From positions 128,033,050 to 128,097,049 of the forward strand of contig OX421961.1 of NCBI GenBank assembly GCA_949128115.1: a stretch of 64,000 nucleotides of DNA, written 5' to 3'. Below are positions 12,082 to 23,864 of this stretch, piece by piece (within the stretch, counting starts at the first letter, position 1; each line of letters begins with the position of its first letter). Below the pieces are notes generated by a model that was given only the letters and a program-made list of their open reading frames with translations, did not search any database and was not told where the DNA came from. The translations under genes and the position numbers were made by a program. This DNA is from Anaspis maculata. Its lineage: Eukaryota > Arthropoda > Insecta > Coleoptera > Scraptiidae.

Positions 12082-15000
12082 TCAAGCTACTTGCAGGAAA
12101 AACATAACAATCGAATATCCCCTTTTGAGAATCTGGAAATTCATGATAATTTAGTTGGAAAAATAAGTTCAAATTCATGTATCAAGCTCACCAAAATCAA
12201 TAACGTATTATTCAAGGTCACTAGATTGAGGCATTTGAATTGAACTGATCTGAGACTGTTAACCATGAACATTTCCACAAGTTGTTGGTTCTTTTTATCG
12301 CAATACCACCAAGGTAAGTTGTACAACGAATTGTAAAGCTCTTCATACTGAAATAAAAGGTTTGAGATATTGAAACTGAAAAGTGTACTCAATCTGGCAA
12401 TTCAAAACCGACAAAGAAAATGCGTTATTACCGCTAGCATAGAGGCAGGGGCGGCGAAACCAAGGGGGGGGGGGCAAGGGTGGCCATGGCCCCACCAATC
12501 TCAGTCTTAGGGGGGCCTGGCTTCTCCAATTTTCTCGGTAAAGAATTTTTCTCCATGTCAAAAAAGATGATCACGCCTTTTTTCCGAAAAAATTTCCAAC
12601 GAAGTAATTATGCAATGATGCAACTTGAGTGATTTTGAAAATTGACACTTACCGTGGGTTCCACAAAACAGATAATACGAGATTAGTTGATTTGCGATTT
12701 TTGTTTGTCAATTTGTAGCTGACTGATCAATGGAAATGCTGGTTTATCCCTCAATAATGGAAAGATGATGGGTCTAGTACAGATTTCAGGTATTATTTGT
12801 GAGTATCACCTAGCATTCAGCAGAAAAAAGTTCAGTTAATCTGCAATCAGCCTTGATCGCTGATCATCTTTTTTGTGGAACTGACGGTTGGGCGTTAGGT
12901 ATACAGGGTGGAGTAACAAAAAGTTGCCACTCCAGTTTTTGTGTAAACTGGTAAACTGTGTAACCAGTATTATGATGTTTCACGCTCGTAGCCGAGGTTA
13001 CTATCCTTCAAAGAAATCCAAATAAGCCTGTAACTTTTTTAAGTGAGTATGCATTTGATATATTTTGCTCCATCGACCTGTGAAACTTGTCTACCAAAAC
13101 TTGGGCCACTGCCTGTGTATCATACAAATTGATTTCAAAATGATGCATTTCGAGTAGTCACAGGATGCAATAATTTTACCGGGTGATCATTTGAAAACTA
13201 TCCACCTGCAATAACTCCCGATTCCTAGTGAGTATTTTTTCGAGCAAAAACAGGTCGATTTTTATATTGAGGGGGACAACCAAAACATATATTGGCGAAT
13301 TTCTATATTCACCCCCCTCGCCCCCACTTACCCCAACTTTGAAATTTCAAATGACACTACCTACCTTGCGATACATCAAATTGAAGGAAATTGAATTTTC
13401 TTTCTGAAAAAAATATTTTAAAATTTTTTAACCCCACCCCCTTTTTCCTGAAAATTCTTTGACTGTCCCATTTTATATTCTGGACCCCTCATTTTTTTCT
13501 CAATTTAGTCGGCGTCATTCTAGATAGCATCAAAGAAGAAAATTTTTGGTGGAAAAAGTGCTACCCAAATTCCCCCCTTTGCTCTCCCCCACCTCAACTC
13601 CAAAATTTAACAAAACACCACCTACTTTGTGATACATCAAATTAAAGGGAATTGAATTCTCTTTCCGAAAATAATTTTTTCGAAATTTTCTACCCCTCCC
13701 CCAATAAATTGGCCATTTGGAGTATTCTAGGGGGGAGATGGGGGGCTTTAAAAATTGTGAAAAGATCTTTTTCAGGAAGAGAATTCAATTTCCTTTAATT
13801 TGATGTATTACAAAGTGGGTATTGACATTTTAAATTTTTGAGGTCAGGTGGGGGGAGCGAAGGGGTAAATTTGGGTGTCACTTTTTTTATAGAAAATTTT
13901 CTCTTTCGATGCTGTGCAGGATGACGTTAACTGTATTGAAGGGAAATGGAGGTCAAGAATATTAACTTGGACACTCAGAGAATTTTAAGAAGAACAGGGG
14001 GTGGGGTTGAAAAATTTTAAAATATTTTTTTTAGAAAGAGAATTTTATTGTCTTCAATTTGACGTATCGCAAGGTAGGTAGTGTCATTTGAAATTTCAAA
14101 ATTGGGGTAAGTGGGGGCGAGGGGGCTTGAGATATAAATTCTCCAATGTATGTTTGAAATGTCCCCCTCGATATAAAAATTGACCTGTTTTTGCTCAAAG
14201 ACATTTGCACTAGGAATCGGGAGATATTGCAGGTGGATAGTTTTCAAATGATCACCCGGTACTTCTTTGTCACATGTCACATGTCAAATGCTGAATAATG
14301 TTGTTTATATTATTCTATCGAGTATATACCTATGAAGATGCGTAGTTTCCTTACTATTATGCCTACTAAACATGTACTAGAATTATTCTTAATTCTCACC
14401 TCATCTTCTAGAGCTTGTCCAGCATGAACAATTAATAATACAGTTGAACCAAACATCGCTGCTGCGACGTTTATTCTTACATTCACAATCCAAGATAAAT
14501 TCAGTGAAGAATTCTACAAGAATTCTTTGACAGATTGCAATTTTTGCTTCAAATACGGGAAGATCAACTCTAGCTTACGTAAAGAAAAATGAAGCATACG
14601 GAAGTTATAACTGTTACTGATGCCAGCCCTAGCATAGGGAAATAAAACCAATTGACAGCTTTCGTAGCCACAGTCTTGATATTTTGATGCTGTTTGATGC
14701 AAACAATCAACTTTTCTCTGATTTGATTTTGATTCATTCTGATGTTTTCGAATTTGACAAGTTCGTCATTCAAAAGCGCAACTTGGAACTTCATTTGCAT
14801 GAGCATGTACACAAGAAAATGCGTTGACTTCAAACACACCAAGACAGTATTGAAACCGGTCATGTAGAAAACTGTGATTGGGATTTTTGACCAGTGCGGA
14901 CCCAAACGATCCACCGATACTTTAATTATCAGGAAGAAATCGTAGTCTAAATCCAGGCCGCCCCATGGGAACAACGTTACACCAAAAAGTAACGCTTGTC

Positions 15001-15503
15001 CTAGATTGGAAATCATTGCCCATTTTATATGTTTAGCTTCTGATGCCACGTTTGGAATTGGATCTTTCAAAGACCAAAACGATCGGTACATTACACCGAT
15101 TAGCTCCTCGATTTCATCACCTATGGTGAACGTGACGATGTAATGCCCTAAAATCTGGAAAAATGTTGCTTAAAAAAATTCAAAATTTCCAAATTTTTCA
15201 GTGGTACTTACTGCCAGAGATGCAATCGTGAATAAAGAATACTTTCGCCAATATTCAACGTCTGGTGTCGTGAACAGAGTGTAAAATGAGACGATTTCGA
15301 ATGCGCAAGTGGCGATGAAGCAAAATTTTGTAACGTTTCTTTTCAGCGAGTCTTGATTGGTGTACCAGATTTTATGGTAGTCGACTAGAAATTTCAAGAT
15401 GTCATCTGAAAAAGAAAATCAATTTTTTTTATTTGATTCTTGTAACTGAGTGGTATCAGACGCTCCCACCTTCAGCTCGAAGAAATAATTTTCTTTGCAC
15501 CAT
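12082..15503 (-). CDS. Odorant receptor A (insect 7tm_6 family), six exons, intact
   Basis: Predicted membrane receptor for volatile ligands. Insect ORs act as heteromeric ligand-gated channels with Orco in sensory neurons; this role is known for the family and inferred here. Exons on the minus strand: 15503-15470, 15405-15212, 15154-14579, 14513-14400, 12347-12192, 12132-12082. All junctions are GT/AG and the joined frame is 374 codons plus TGA, the usual OR size. About seven hydrophobic stretches are visible. The C-terminal exons carry AGQALEDE, LPWWYC and IL.RGYSIVMFFLQ, matching the conserved OR C-terminus. The start MVQRKLFLRAE is chosen because all three paralogs share it. Intron 4 (about 2 kb) holds two transposons. 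It is roughly 87% identical by eye to receptor B over the long exon. Confidence 0.88.
12658..12881. mobile_element. MITE with GTTCCACAAAA termini, copy 1 (intron 4 of receptor A)
   Basis: Bounded by GTTCCACAAAACAGAT and ATCTTTTTTGTGGAAC. A direct copy sits at 17806-18030 with about 90% similarity over the full length, including 'AATGCTGGTTTAT' and 'CAATCAGCCTTGATCGCTGATC'. Length is 224 bp, non-coding. Both copies are followed by TGACGG, and copy 1 is preceded by CCGT, so the true ends may extend a few bases further. Confidence 0.75.
13179..14259. mobile_element. 1.08-kb palindromic element in intron 4 of receptor A, TA target duplication
   Basis: Starts CCGGGTGATCATTTGAAAAC and ends with its reverse complement, with TA on both sides. 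The two arms are near-perfect inverted repeats centred near 13730. Receptor B has the uninterrupted site (about 25085-25115, '..GTGACAAAAAAATATAAATTATTG'), which proves the boundaries. No transposase. The TA duplication suggests mobilisation by a Tc1/mariner-type transposase. Relatives lie at 40185-42552, 55823-57792 and 57797-59110. Confidence 0.8.
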
Positions 15504-15910
15504 GTTCCTGGTGTGTGTTGAGACAGCTCTATTTTTACCTTCTTCAGCTTCAGGGAAAATTATAGATTGATCAGCAATTCCAATGACATCAATAATGCAT
15601 CACATTTAAAATTAATCTTCTGAAAAACAAGAAAATACTTCCCCGCATTTAATGTTATTTTGATGTGCTTATTTGATCCCTGACTTTTTGTTAATGCAGT
15701 AGATTCCATTTACTTTTTTTTTTTTCGACAGATGACATCCTTTGAATTTTGACCTACTTGAGTTCAAGGATGGAAATGAAGTTGTCATTCTGGTTGTCAT
15801 GGCATATCAGATGGTGCCAGATTTGTTTTTCAGTACAGTATTCAATGAGCGTATAATGATCGCTATTACTCACCAGGACGCATTTGCCTGAAACGAGCTT
15901 TGAGGGTAGA
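15504..15910 (-). promoter_or_regulatory. Conserved 5' flank of receptor A
   Basis: About 400 bp before the start codon align with 23465-23864 (B) and, less fully, with 37690-38008 (C). All three keep TGCTGAT(C/A)AATCTATAATTT about 60 bp before the ATG, a plausible core promoter (TATA-like) position. The transcription start is not known, so promoter function is an inference. Confidence 0.45.
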
Positions 15911-16060
15911 ATACTATGCTTTATCGCCTTTTAAAATTTGTGAAATGATAGGTATAGAATTTGTTGATCAGTTCATATTTATTCATTTAATCGCCAACTT
16001 CACCACGTCCTCGGTCGGATATTGATACTTTTTTAGACAATTTGACTCAATATAAGGTCA

Positions 16061-16389
16061 TCCTGAAGAAATATTAGCAAATTTTACTAAAAAATAGGAA
16101 GAAAATGAATGAAACAATATTTTCAGCCCTTGATGCGGTATTTTATAATAATAAATAATAATAGAACAGAATCAGGAAAGTCCCGTGATTTTTTCTAAGA
16201 AAAAGTTTGTAGAGCAAAAATTAAATGAAAGTCTTACCGGGGGTTCCACCAAAATATTTAACCAGTTGATAGCTAACTCGAGATTTCTTTTGATGGATTT
16301 TGGTCAAATGATCAATGAAAATTCAGTTCTCACGCTGAGCAATTGAGAAGGGCGATATATTTACTTGCGATTTAACGTTGTTTTCTTTA
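16061..16389. repeat. Left arm of a large inverted repeat (partner 20121-20478)
   Basis: The segment from TCCTGAAGAAATATTAGC to ..TTTAACGTT matches the reverse complement of 20160-20478. After the foldback at 16390-17563 the same arm resumes at 17564-17610 (AATGAATCTACCAGCATTGA). The right arm lies next to the mariner-like transposase remnant, so this is probably one decayed element whose left side is an inverted partial copy. Confidence 0.65.
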
Positions 16390-17563
16390 TAGCCCAGGCA
16401 TTTTAGGCGAAAATTTGGTCAAACCCTGAAATAAATATGTCAATTTTGAAATTTTGCACAAACGGCCTTTGACCAATGCTGGACCACATATTAAAAGCTC
16501 CGGTCCAACAAGTGTGCGGAACATAGTTTTTTAGGGCAAGAAAGGAGTAAGTGCCGTCAAATCTCGTAGCGCCTGATTGAGAGACGATGGAAAGCTCTAA
16601 CTGCAGACTTAATGTGACTCTTTTATTCTTTTATTCTCTTCTCTTCTTTTATTCTGTTGTTACCTGTCGAATTTGGTTTCAATCCATCAAATAGATATTG
16701 GATAATTGAATGGCAAAGTTTTGAATCTGGACATTCTTTAATATTTGACATATGACAGATAGAGAAGTACTTTTAACTGTTCTGAATACAGTTTTGCGAA
16801 GGCTTTCAAACGACATATTGCATGTCAAGTTCCGTGAGATACAGCTTCTGTCATTATTTCATAGTGTCTTTCTTGTTTGACAGATGACAGCCAAAAATTG
16901 ATGGGCTCATTCGAGAGCAAAACTATGTCTGCATACCAAATTTCAAGTCGATCAGATCAGTCATTTGGTCGTTATCGTGAATATTACTGACAGACACACA
17001 GACAGACAAATTTCCATCTGGAAATGGTCCTAGTCGTCTCAGGGAGGCTCAAAATGGATATTTCCGTGTTCATCTCGAAACATGTTTTTTAGCACCTTCA
17101 CAATACTTTCCCTCTTCTTTGATTGGTGGGTCGGGAGGAGGGAAATCGGAGAATTCCGTTTTAAAATGTGAATCAGCATTGCTTGAAAGGCATTCAGACC
17201 AACCAGGGTCCTTCAAAATTTTGAGGAAATCAAATTTTACAGAGTTACCACTGTTGCGGAATTACTCCCTTCTTGCTCATCAAAAACTATGACGCTCACA
17301 TTTCAGGGCCTGGAGCTTTTATTACATTAATCAGCATTGCTTAAGGGATACGTTGGTTAACGTTGAGACACCCTTTTCTGAATTACAGCAGGAGTTCATC
17401 TGATTTGGCGGCACTTACTCCCTTCTTGCCTCAAAAAACTATGTTCCGCTCACTTGTTGGACCAGAGCTTTTAGTATGTTGTTCAGCATTGGTCAAAGGC
17501 CGTTTGTGCAAAATTTCAAAAGGGACATATTTATTTCAGGGTCAAACCCTAAAATTCCTGGGC
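16390..17563. mobile_element. Foldback element with GCCCAGGCAT ends, TA target duplication
   Basis: Begins TA-GCCCAGGCATTTTAGG and ends CCTAAAATTCCTGGGC-TA. The arms are long and inverted, including 'CAAACGGCCTTTGACCAATGCTG' and its complement. The partner arm at 20150-20160 reads CATTATGGAAAG without an insert, giving the empty site. The same terminal motif bounds 49186-51019, so this is a repeat family. Confidence 0.75.
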
Positions 17564-17805
17564 TATTAATGAATCTACCAGCATTGACCCGAAAAAAATC
17601 CGTTTAATCTCGGTTTAGTTTAAACCGCTCTCACATTTTGTGGCGATTGAATAATTAAGTATTTATTACTGAGTTTATTGAGTTGAAGTTTATTAAGTAG
17701 GTATCATTATCAAGTTATTGAGTAATAAGTTGTTTAAATGCCTACCTGATTGATTTTGTACTCGCTACTTGTAAATTTCAGTTGAATTAGGTAATCACCC
17801 TCTGG

Positions 17806-18030
17806 GTTCCACAAAAAAGATAATTCGAGATCAGTTGATTCGCGATTTTTGTTTGCCAATTTGTAGCTTACTGATCGATGGAAATGCTGGTTTATCTGTC
17901 AATAATGAAAAAATGATGGGTCTAGTACAGATTTCAGGCATTTTTTGTAGTTAATCGCCCAGCATTTTGTAGAAAAAAGTTCAGTTAATATGCAATCAGC
18001 CTTGATCGCTGATCATCTTTTTTGTGGAAC
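17806..18030. mobile_element. MITE with GTTCCACAAAA termini, copy 2
   Basis: Perfect 16-bp terminal inverted repeats (GTTCCACAAAAAAGAT and its complement). Direct repeat of the 224-bp element at 12658-12881 inside receptor A. Confidence 0.78.
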
Positions 18031-18204
18031 TGACGGATAGTCAACTAACGTCATTCTTGACAACAATCCCTTATCATCGATCATCTATCATATAATCATT
18101 ATTGAGTATGTTTCCATATAGTACCAGAGTAGAATTATTCACGTGAGGCATTGAATCGGCGATCCCCAAAATTTTCTTCGATATTGAGTTCGAATGAGTC
18201 AATA

Positions 18205-18345
18205 AGCGCTTTTCTTTTACATCTCAGCAAAGATTCTGACCTAACTTTCAAAGGTGAGAATCTTATCTAATCTGAGCAAATGTGGTAGTCTAAAAGGAAC
18301 GCTGAAATCTGACTTCGCCAAGTGTAAACATATATCACTATAAAC
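18205..18345. repeat. Dispersed repeat shared with 55195-55325
   Basis: The block 'CCTCAGCAAAGATTCTGACC...AGGAACGCTGAAATCTGACTTCGCCA' occurs at both places in the same orientation, at about 85% similarity. The second copy lies beside the gypsy fragment, so an LTR-retrotransposon origin is possible but unproved. Confidence 0.5.
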
Positions 18346-18433
18346 TCACCCTTTGATAATTTCAGGAAACGCGACATTGTGTGGTTGTCCTTTTTGACGT
18401 TTCTTTCACTTTTGAATTCAACTCAGTAACTAA

Positions 18434-19261
18434 AGCTGCGTTCGGTAATTACATGTGAGAGGCGATGCAGATGCGTCTGATATGTGTTGGTTGTTAGTCA
18501 CGTGACCAAAATATGATTTGACAAAACCGAACGATGCAGATGAAATTATGACAGATGACAGGTAAAACAATAAGTGAAGTTGACAGCAGTTGACAGCTGA
18601 CGGCGTGCGCTCCCGCTTAGTCGAATTTGTTCACCATAAATCAAATAGTTCAACAAAACAGGGTGATTTGCCACATGCTGGCGTTTGGTTGGGAAATGAT
18701 GTTTAGTGAAGACGAGGAGGAGGACATTTGCCTGCTGGAGAAAATTGAAAATTTTGCTGAGGAAACAGTTCCGCGATTCACAGCGCACCAGTTCAAAAGG
18801 AACTTTCGAATGACCCCAGACACGTTTGACGATTTTTCACAAAAGCTGCATACCGTAGAGCCTTTAATGGTTCATAAAGGGCACCCTCAACTTCCCCTAG
18901 ATAAACAAGCACTTATTATGGTATGGTGTCTGGCAAACATAGAAAGTTTCGACTCTCGCTCCTTCTGCCATTTTTACGCCAAATAACCAGCCCCAGCCAA
19001 CAGTGTCACACTTGTTGCTCACTCAAATGCGGAAATATGCCTAATCCCTAACCTCAAACGAGCAACGCGGAATGACAAGTTGACATACGTCAAAAAAAGA
19101 TCTGGGACCTCGGCCAAAAACCTCCGAGCAAACGGATGTACATCTGACGCGTCTGGCAGGGAATATCCGAACGCTTCAGATCTGCGTCGATTTGCTTGAG
19201 ATGCAATAACCGAACGATGTAGATGTAAATCGGGCACCTGACGTAATAACCGAACGCAGCT
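18434..19261. mobile_element. PIF/Harbinger-type element, internally deleted
   Basis: The ends AGCTGCGTTCGGTAATTA and its near-perfect complement are flanked by TAA on both sides (18431-18433, 19262-19264), the 3-bp target duplication of the PIF/Harbinger superfamily. The 828-bp body keeps the N-terminal part of a HARBI1-like transposase at 18627-18986 but lacks its catalytic DDE region, so it is a non-autonomous derivative. Confidence 0.8.
18627..18986 (+). pseudogene. HARBI1-like transposase N-terminal fragment
   Basis: An open frame of 119 codons. From about residue 55 it reads FKRNFRMTPDTFDDF, and later LDKQALIMVWCLANIESF, matching the N-terminal helical region of Harbinger transposases (usually '..FRMS..TF..L' then 'P.EKQLL..LWYLAN.ESFR'). 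It stops right after SFCHFYAK, where the family would continue into the DNA-binding and DDE domains. Terminal inverted repeats and TAA duplications around it support the identification. Not expected to be active. Confidence 0.72.
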
Positions 19262-19531
19262 TAAGTATGGCCACGAAGGTCCCTTGACAGGGGTGAGGGG
19301 GGAAGTGAAATTTTAAGTTCTCCTGACTTGACAAAAGGAACGTCCTCTCAACTCAGTCAAAGTTAGTCAAAGACAGATCATGTCAGATTTATGGTAAAAG
19401 AAAAACCCTTATTATTTCAGGACTTTTTTTTTAACTCCCTTCCCTCAGAAATACCGGGTCCGACGACAGGATTGAACGGTTTTTAGAAGGCCAGTGTGAA
19501 GAAACAAAGAATATATTTGTAACAACTACAA

Positions 19532-20130
19532 CTAGATCTGAAAGTACAATTCTGTAAAATTATGACACATTTGGTTTGCAAAAATCACATCTCTAAGATG
19601 ACCACCGTCTTTTTCTATGCATTGCTGCAATCTGTTCCTGAAAGCGAGCATAACACGTCCGAGCAATTCCTCGGTTATCGCATTAATTGCTTCTCGAATC
19701 CTCTCTTTTAGTTCATGAATTGTTTGGGGACGGGTGGAGTATACTCTTGACTTTGGAAATCCCCACAGGAAAAAATCCGGGACCGTTGAGTCGGGCGATC
19801 TTGCGGGCCAAGCAATGTCGCCGAGCCTTAAAACTAGGCGATTCGGGAACATGCCCTGCAAGACATCAATACTCCGTCTAGCTGTGTGTGTAGCTCCATC
19901 TTGTTGGAACCATATCTCATCTTGATTTATTCTTTGGAGTTCCACAGACACAAACGTTTCCAGCATTTCAATGTATCGATCTGAATTGACTTGAACGGTG
20001 TGGTCGTTTTCTTCAAAGAAGTATGGCCCAATGACACCAAATGCGGATACTTCACACCATATACCACACCGTTACTTTTTGGTCATGAAGTGGTCTGCCC
20101 AATAGCGAAAGTTCTTGAACGGATTTTTTT
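19532..20130 (-). pseudogene. Mariner-like (IS630/Tc1/mariner) transposase, C-terminal part
   Basis: The minus strand reads GVIGPYFFEEN, then WFQQDGATHTA, WPARSPDSTVPDFFLWG, and a C-terminal 'CIEKDGGHL' tail. This is the order seen in a common insect group of Tc1/mariner transposases. The canonical VTVW motif upstream (about 20070) is in a different frame, so a frameshift lies near 20055. The N-terminal DNA-binding region is absent. A related smaller fragment is in receptor C at 39402-39670. Confidence 0.85.
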
Positions 20131-20478
20131 CGGATCAATGCTGGTAGATTCATTATGGAAAGTAACGTTAAATCGCAAGTATATCGCCCTTTTGAATTGC
20201 TCAGCGTGAGAACCGAATTTCCTTCGATCATTTAGCCAAAATCCATCGAAAGAAATCTCGAGTTAGCTATCAACTGGTTTAATATTTTGGTGGAACCCCC
20301 GGTAAGACTTTTATTTAATCTTTGCCCTACAAAATTTTTCTTAGAAAAAATCACGGGACATTCCTGATTTTGTTCTATTATTATTAATTATTATAAAATA
20401 CCGCATCAAGGGCTAGAAATATTGTTTCACTGATTTTCTTCCTATTTTTTAGTAAAATTTGCTAATATTTCTTCAAGA
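20121..20478. repeat. Right arm of the large inverted repeat (partner 16061-16389)
   Basis: Reverse complement of the left arm, ending GCTAATATTTCTTCAAGATG. It overlaps the upstream end of the broken mariner-like transposase. Confidence 0.65.
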
Positions 20479-20481
20479 TGT

Positions 20482-20645
20482 AGTGTAATCCTGGTCTTCG
20501 GTGACACCACTTCAGTGATGTATCCATGTCACGGCACCACTTCTGTAGTATATCCTGGTCACGGCACCATTCTGTAGCATATCCGTGGTTACGGTATCAC
20601 TTCTGTAGTGTATCCTAGTTGATGGCACCATTTCTGTAGTGTAAC
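20482..20645. repeat. Tandem repeat, ~40-bp unit, four copies
   Basis: Units of the form GGCACCACTTCTGTAGT(G/A)TATCC(T/A)GGTCAC recur with substitutions. It directly abuts the end of the large inverted repeat. Confidence 0.7.
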
Positions 20646-21640
20646 CCCGTTTTCGATGTTCGGATGTGATCGTCGTTGTTTCTTCCCTTCCCCACGTCGT
20701 TCACATTTCACCTACGTTGTGTTGAGTTCTTACTCGAGATGGGAATGTGTCTTTGGGGATGAGGTTTGATTCTTGAATGAAACGCGAATGAAATGCAAGC
20801 AAAATGAATGTTTTATTATAAATCAATTGCAAAGTTTTTGAATGAATTTGTTTCTTTTTTCAAAACACCTTACAACAAGAAATTGACAGTGATGAAATGA
20901 CAAACATAATAAAGAACAACAAAACACAAACACCAATGAGACAAGAGAAATCATTACAAATTATTTAGACAATTCCGGAATTTACAACAATGAAATGAAC
21001 ACAAAATCAGATTAACAAAACAAAACAAGAAGTCATGAAACATGTTGAACTGTCAATTTAATTGCAAAGGAAAAGTGACGTGTTCGCTGACAGGCACACA
21101 TGGGAAGAACACGTCAAAGAAACCCCTGCGTATAGCTTGTTTGGTTGCTGAAAAATCCCTTCCCAATTGATCTGAACAAAAATCAAGTGTGAATGAGTCA
21201 TGATGAAGTGACATAGAAGTCACTCCAGTTATGCATTGATCAAGTCAGCGTGAATCGGTGCTTGACCTCTTCGAAACGTTTGCTTCGTTTACAAGTTATT
21301 CACACAACAACAAAAGATAACTCGCTCAGCAATAAATGTCAAATTGAGAAACAAAAGAAGTCAAATTGATAGATAAGTGAACAATAAAGAAATGATCGAT
21401 GAACAAGTAGATAAATCAGCAAGAAACAAATGATAAGTAATGGTGTAGGTAAATCAACAAAAAACAAATGAGAGACAAATAGGTAGATAAATAAAAAACA
21501 AAACAGGTGAGAGATAAATAAGTAGAGAATTTGGAGTTGGTCATACTTTTTGAAAGCAATTGGGAGAAGAAGTATCTATGACGCATTCGCCCGAAATTCC
21601 CCAGAAGTTACCCATCACAAACCCCACAGATACATACATA
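20646..21640. other. No gene recognised
   Basis: From about 20820 the sequence is A-rich, with reiterated AACAAATGA / GAGAGATAAATA-like words, probably an old retroelement or simple-repeat-derived region. No coding exon was seen. Confidence 0.4.
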
Positions 21641-22390
21641 CAGGGTGTTCACGATAAAATCCACCCCCCTCCAGTTGATTCCCCTTCAAGATATTTCGAA
21701 GAACTAAAAACTTTTTCTTCACGATTTTTCCCAGGGACCTTAAATCGATCCTCTAAAAGTTTCTAATTGGTACCGTATACAGGGTGTGATATGTAACTTT
21801 TTTATTTTAAATGCAACACCCTATATTTTCTTCCGCTGTTTGATTAAGCCTTTTTTTCTGATTACAAATATATATGACACTTATGATTTATTTTGACAAG
21901 TAAGTTTTCGAAAAAATAATAAAATAGGTAGTCACATAATTTTGTTTCGCGGCAAGATGGCTTTGGTTTCTACAGTTCACTTAAAAAAAAGTTATTCTCG
22001 CAGCATTTCATCTGCGGAATTCAGTTTTGCATGGAAAAATGGTCCAATTCGTTCCTAATACAGGGTGTCGCGTAATTTTTAATTTTTAATTTATTTGACT
22101 ACCTATTTTATAATTTTTTCAACAGCCTCTTGTCAAAGTTGATCATTAATGTTATATATTTTTGTAATCAGAAGGAAAGGCTCCATCAAATGACGTATTA
22201 AAATATAGGGTGTTGTATTTGAAATAAAAAAGTTACATGTCACACCCTGTATACGGTACCAATTGGGAACTTTTAGACGATTGATTCAAGATCCCTGGGA
22301 AAAATTGTTGAGAAAAAGTTTTTAGTTTTTCAAAATATCTTAAAGGGGAATCTTCTAGAGGGGGGGGTGAATTTTATCGTGAACACCTTG
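21641..22390. mobile_element. 750-bp foldback element inserted in a (CATA)n run
   Basis: Left end TA-CAGGGTGTTCACGATAAAAT; right end ATTTTATCGTGAACACCTTG-TA. A second inner CAGGGTGTGATATGTAAC pair (about 21780 and 22240) mirrors around a centre near 22010. Flanked on both sides by CATA tetranucleotides, it most likely sits at a TA within that microsatellite. No coding capacity; the open frames are shadows of the palindrome. Confidence 0.75.
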
Positions 22391-23464
22391 TACATACATA
22401 CATACATTCAAAACAGAACAATGGTTAGTAAACAGTAATCACATACAGTAAATAACAGTAAATACAAAAAAATCGACTCGAGCCAACCTGTGGCCCTCTC
22501 TTCGTCGTTATACATAATTCCCCCCCAAATAAGAAAAGGTTAGTAGACTCAACAAGGCAGATTCATACGAGCAGGTGGACCCCCCCCCAGGACACGGAGA
22601 AGCGTACAAGTCTCTCTTTCCTTCCTTTACTTTCATGTAGTTATAACCCGACAATGAACAATGAAATGTGAATGAATCATGAAAAGTACCGTTCTCTACT
22701 TAGCGGCTGATTTTGGCGTAGCGGAGAATCTCTTTGTCGTCTTACTGTTTGTGACATAACTTGTGGAAAAGAAACGTTTATGAAACCTCGAAATACGCGC
22801 GACAGCGCAATCCTGAGGTAAAGCCATGAGTGTGCAAAATGCACACCCACTAGACTACGGCCTTTGCCATCAACATTTAGGTCATTTGGGAGTAGATAAA
22901 TTACACTAAATTCAAAGCAGTGTGAAGCACCTTGATTTCAAAGGGGAAAAACTGCGGGTTATGCAAGCCCGTTGAGAACAAAGAGAACAAAGAGTTTTGT
23001 TATGTACAATAATTTTGCGGACAAAATAGGTATCGAATTGAATGATTTGGTGAGTGGGTGGAAGCCAAAATTGCGATACAATAATCAAAGAAAGACCGAC
23101 CTTAAATTAGGAGAAACCGACGCACAGTTGCACTGAAAAATCACGTGTTCCTCACCACAGCTGATTCTCTTCTCTGTCTGCCCGCTGCCGCTCGCGCGCC
23201 CAGCGCCATCTCTCTCTCTCCCATCGGCAAACGCTACGAACGTCAACGACCGGACCTACTTCAGGTACCAACGTACCAACAAAACAAAGGGGGAATACTA
23301 CAAGGATGTCCTTATATTGAGTCAAATTGTCTAAAAAAGTATCAATATCCGACCGCGGACGTAGTGAACTTGGTGATTGAATGAATAAATATGAACTGAC
23401 CAAAAAATTCTATACCCATCATTTGCATATTTTGAAAGGCGATAAAGCATAGTATTCTACTCTC
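22391..23464. other. No gene recognised; right end begins the B duplication arm
   Basis: Contains short C-runs near 22510 and 22570, and a GC-richer stretch at 23150-23270 with open frames on both strands but no known domain. From about 23310 the sequence is the inverted counterpart of 16070 and below, marking the outer end of the A/B duplication. Confidence 0.4.
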
Positions 23465-23864
23465 AAAGCTCGTTTCGGGCAACTGCGTCCTGGTGAGTAA
23501 TAGCGATCATTATACGCCCATTGAATACTGTACCGAATAATAAAGCTGGCACCATTTGATATGCCATGACAACCAGAATGACAACTTCATTTTTATCCTT
23601 GAACTCAAGTAGATCAAAATTCAAAGGATGTCATCTGTAGGAAAAAAATAAGTAAATGGAATCTACTGCATAAACAAAAAGTCAGGGATCAAATACGCAC
23701 ATCAAAATAACATTAAATGCGGAGAAGCATTTTCTTGTTTTTCAGAAGATTGATTTTATTAAATGTGATGCATTATTGATGTCATTGAAATTGCTGATCA
23801 ATCTATAATTTTTCCTGAAGCTGAAGGAGGTGAAAATATTGCTGTCTTAACACACACAAGGAAC
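23465..23864 (+). promoter_or_regulatory. Conserved 5' flank of receptor B
   Basis: Inverted counterpart of 15504-15910. TATAAT lies at 23804-23809, 60 bp before the ATG, and is kept in all three paralogs. Promoter role inferred from conservation and position. Confidence 0.45.

Noticed and set aside
20646..23300. A complete LTR retrotransposon
   Set aside because: Composition changes suggest old retroelement DNA, but I found neither paired LTRs nor gag/pol motifs.
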